Assembly (NCBI GenBank): GCA_023663385.1
Contig: JAMPHO010000001.1
Location: 472,820 to 536,819, forward strand
Direction: 5' to 3'
Length of the DNA stretch: 64,000 nucleotides
Source of the DNA: Alistipes timonensis
GTDB lineage: Bacteria; Bacteroidota; Bacteroidia; Bacteroidales; Muribaculaceae
Made by a program: the position numbers and the translations under genes. The notes beneath the pieces are model-generated. The model saw nothing but the letters and a program-made list of their open reading frames with translations, had not been told where the DNA came from and ran no database searches. Of this stretch, positions 62,770 through 64,000 are shown in pieces (position 1 is the first letter of the stretch; the number at the start of each line of letters is the position of its first letter).

Positions 62770-63602
62770 TTCTTGTCGGGGTTGAGGGGTCCGTAAAAGT
62801 ATGAAGCTGTGGCGCCTCCGTCGATGAGGAAATCGGCGCCGGTGATGAATGCGCCCTGCGGACGCATCAGCAGTTCTGCCACGTTCGCCACTTCGTCGGC
62901 AGTTCCGGGACGGCCCGCCGGGCACTTCGCGAACATATTTTTGTAGAAGTCGCCGCGAATGCCGTTGAACTCGTCAATCGCGAGCGGGGTGACTATTATT
63001 CCGGGAGAAATAGAGTTGAGGCGTGCCCCGCGCTCGCCCCATTTCACGGCCTCAGCCATCACGCGTTTCACGTTGCAGCGCTTCGCCATTTGGTAGGCGT
63101 GGAGTGTGTCGCTTATGTTTCCCGGCTGGAGCATATCGAGCGAGAGGAGTTCGTCGGTAGGAGTGGTGGCGAGGAGGCGGTCCTGTTCCGGCGTCAAGGC
63201 GGGCATGCGGTGGCCGCTCTGGCTGGAGATGGTCACTCCCGTTCCTCCCGGTTTTATGACCTTGCCGACCTCCTCAAGCAGCACTGCGGTGCCGTAGAGG
63301 TCAACCCGCATAATCGTCTCGATTGATGCCTGGCTGGGCGATACACCGGCGGTGTTGACAAGCATTGAAATCTCGCCATAGCTCTGAGCCTCGGCGATTA
63401 ACGCGAGAATAGACTCGCGGCTCGATAGGTCCATTTCAAACGGCACGGCATCAAATCCGGCATTATTCATCGTTGTGCAAATCGCTTCGGCATTCCCCAT
63501 ATCGCGGTCGCCGACCACGATTTTCATGCCGTAGCCCATACGCCGGGCTATCGCCATGCCTATCTGACCCGCTCCGGTCAGTATCATCACGTCGTTACTC
63601 AT
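62766..63602 (-). CDS. SDR oxidoreductase, first gene of the redox operon
   Basis: The 278-residue short-chain dehydrogenase has [10 protein letters not shown] for cofactor binding, NTAGVS, a serine in TISSQSG and YQMAKR (catalytic Tyr and Lys). It ends in a typical C-terminal loop ([11 protein letters not shown]). The substrate is unknown. It is preceded by a -7 box (TAACTTTG, 63633-63626) after a terminator for the upstream hydrolase, so the operon starts here. Confidence 0.87.
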   Translation of the reverse strand: MSNDVMILTGAGQIGMAIARRMGYGMKIVVGDRDMGNAEAICTTMNNAGFDAVPFEMDLSSRESILALIAEAQSYGEISMLVNTAGVSPSQASIETIMRVDLYGTAVLLEEVGKVIKPGGTGVTISSQSGHRMPALTPEQDRLLATTPTDELLSLDMLQPGNISDTLHAYQMAKRCNVKRVMAEAVKWGERGARLNSISPGIIVTPLAIDEFNGIRGDFYKNMFAKCPAGRPGTADEVANVAELLMRPQGAFITGADFLIDGGATASYFYGPLNPDKK

Positions 63603-63625
63603 ATCGCCTATAAAGTTGGATAATG

Positions 63626-63633
63626 CAAAGTTA
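63626..63633 (-). promoter_or_regulatory. -7 box of the six-gene redox operon
   Basis: TAACTTTG on the minus strand, 23 nt before the ATG at 63602. A possible -33 (TTTG at 63649-63646) is only 12 nt upstream, so the promoter may be weak or activated. Confidence 0.45.
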
Positions 63634-63710
63634 CTATCTTATCGCCAAATTAATAAACCATAAACACGGAACTCATAACCAACATTACGGATTAAGGCTA
63701 TGGCGTATGA

Positions 63711-63745
63711 AAAAAAGCGCCCGCTTCGGTGTGGCGGACGCTTTT
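63711..63745 (-). terminator. Intrinsic terminator after the partial hydrolase gene
   Basis: On the minus strand AAAAGCG (63745-63739) pairs with CGCTTTT (63719-63713) around a loop that also contains a short CCGC/GCGG pairing. A run of six T follows (63716-63711). Confidence 0.7.
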
Positions 63746-63770
63746 AACGAGATTGATATTTTGGGTGCGG

Positions 63771-64000
63771 TCAAAGATTGTCGCCGAAGAACTCGGTCAG
63801 TTTTCCCACAACCTGCCGCACATATTCGGGCACATAGTAGGTTCTTATATGCGTGGCTCCCGGAATGAGGAACATCTCCTTGTCCCGCGTGCCCGTGGCC
63901 TTGCTGAAGCAATGCTCGGTCATGTAGAACGTGTCGGCGACGCTACCCGCAATCATCAACAGAGGCTGATTGATAAGGTACATGCCTTCCGAAGCATCAA
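63771..64000 (-). CDS. Alpha/beta hydrolase, C-terminal part (runs off the window)
   Basis: The visible 75 or so C-terminal residues read NQPLLMIAGSVADTFYMTE, then PGATHIRTYYVPEYVRQVVG. They carry the acidic loop (GSVADT) and the histidine (ATH) of an alpha/beta hydrolase, probably of the dienelactone-hydrolase group. The nucleophile and start lie outside the window. It ends 168 nt before the redox operon on the same strand and is separated from it by a terminator. Confidence 0.75.
   Translation of the reverse strand, partial: DASEGMYLINQPLLMIAGSVADTFYMTEHCFSKATGTRDKEMFLIPGATHIRTYYVPEYVRQVVGKLTEFFGDNL

Noticed and set aside
1..64000. CRISPR arrays, rRNA or tRNA genes
   Set aside because: I found no regularly spaced repeats with unique spacers and no rRNA or tRNA-like sequence in the gaps, which are almost all under 300 bp.

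Overview
The window looks like a chromosomal segment of a gut Bacteroidales bacterium, most probably a Muribaculaceae-type genome. The evidence is high-GC coding sequence, Bacteroidetes promoters (a TAnnTTTG-like -7 box, sometimes with a TTTG -33 box), type IX-style C-terminal tails on secreted proteins, periplasmic-propeller/AraC regulators, and enzymes for fucosylated and pectic glycans. The genus is inference. I saw no rRNA, tRNA or CRISPR array, and no SusC/SusD pair.

Region 1 (1-11,000) is housekeeping and surface-sugar genes. It holds the 5' part of pyrC, a polyprenol-phosphate mannose synthase, a TPR protein, mannose-1-phosphate guanylyltransferase, a sirtuin, an epimerase/glycosyltransferase pair, an Lrp regulator, an orphan histidine kinase, a HAD phosphatase and an AbiE-type toxin-antitoxin pair. 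Region 2 (11,100-27,700) holds an AsmA-like protein, a leucine-rich-repeat protein and a membrane regulator that joins a periplasmic propeller directly to an AraC domain. These precede a giant two-enzyme pectin esterase and a giant fibronectin-type surface protein. Region 3 (27,700-31,300) has a REP-associated transposase among three copies of its repeat, a K+/H+ antiporter and two overlapping sugar ketoisomerase-like cupins.

Region 4 (31,300-44,800) is a glycan locus: a second propeller-AraC regulator diverging from a GH95 enzyme, mannonate dehydratase with an SDR partner, a GH29 fucosidase, a 321-bp compound inverted-repeat element, cutC and a transglutaminase-like protein. Upstream of both the pectin esterase and the GH95 gene are direct repeats about 21-22 bp apart. 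In each case the nearest copy ends about 25 nt before a -7 box, which suggests a shared mode of control. Region 5 (44,800-57,740) is a mixed set: flavodoxin-like reductase, two AraC regulators, MATE exporter, exonuclease, small-molecule enzymes, M50-type protease, a UvrA paralogue without the UvrB-binding domain, a hydrolase and an acetyltransferase.

Region 6 (57,750-63,650) is, in my view, the best candidate for an undescribed system. It is a six-gene, tightly coupled operon on the minus strand: an SDR, a RibD-like reductase fused to an acetyltransferase, a NapH-NapG-like membrane/ferredoxin fusion, a Tat-type lipoprotein aldo/keto reductase carrying ferredoxin motifs, a DUF1893 protein and an ECF-like membrane protein. 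The arrangement suggests electrons passing from the quinone pool to an exported aldo/keto reductase. The window ends inside an alpha/beta hydrolase gene.
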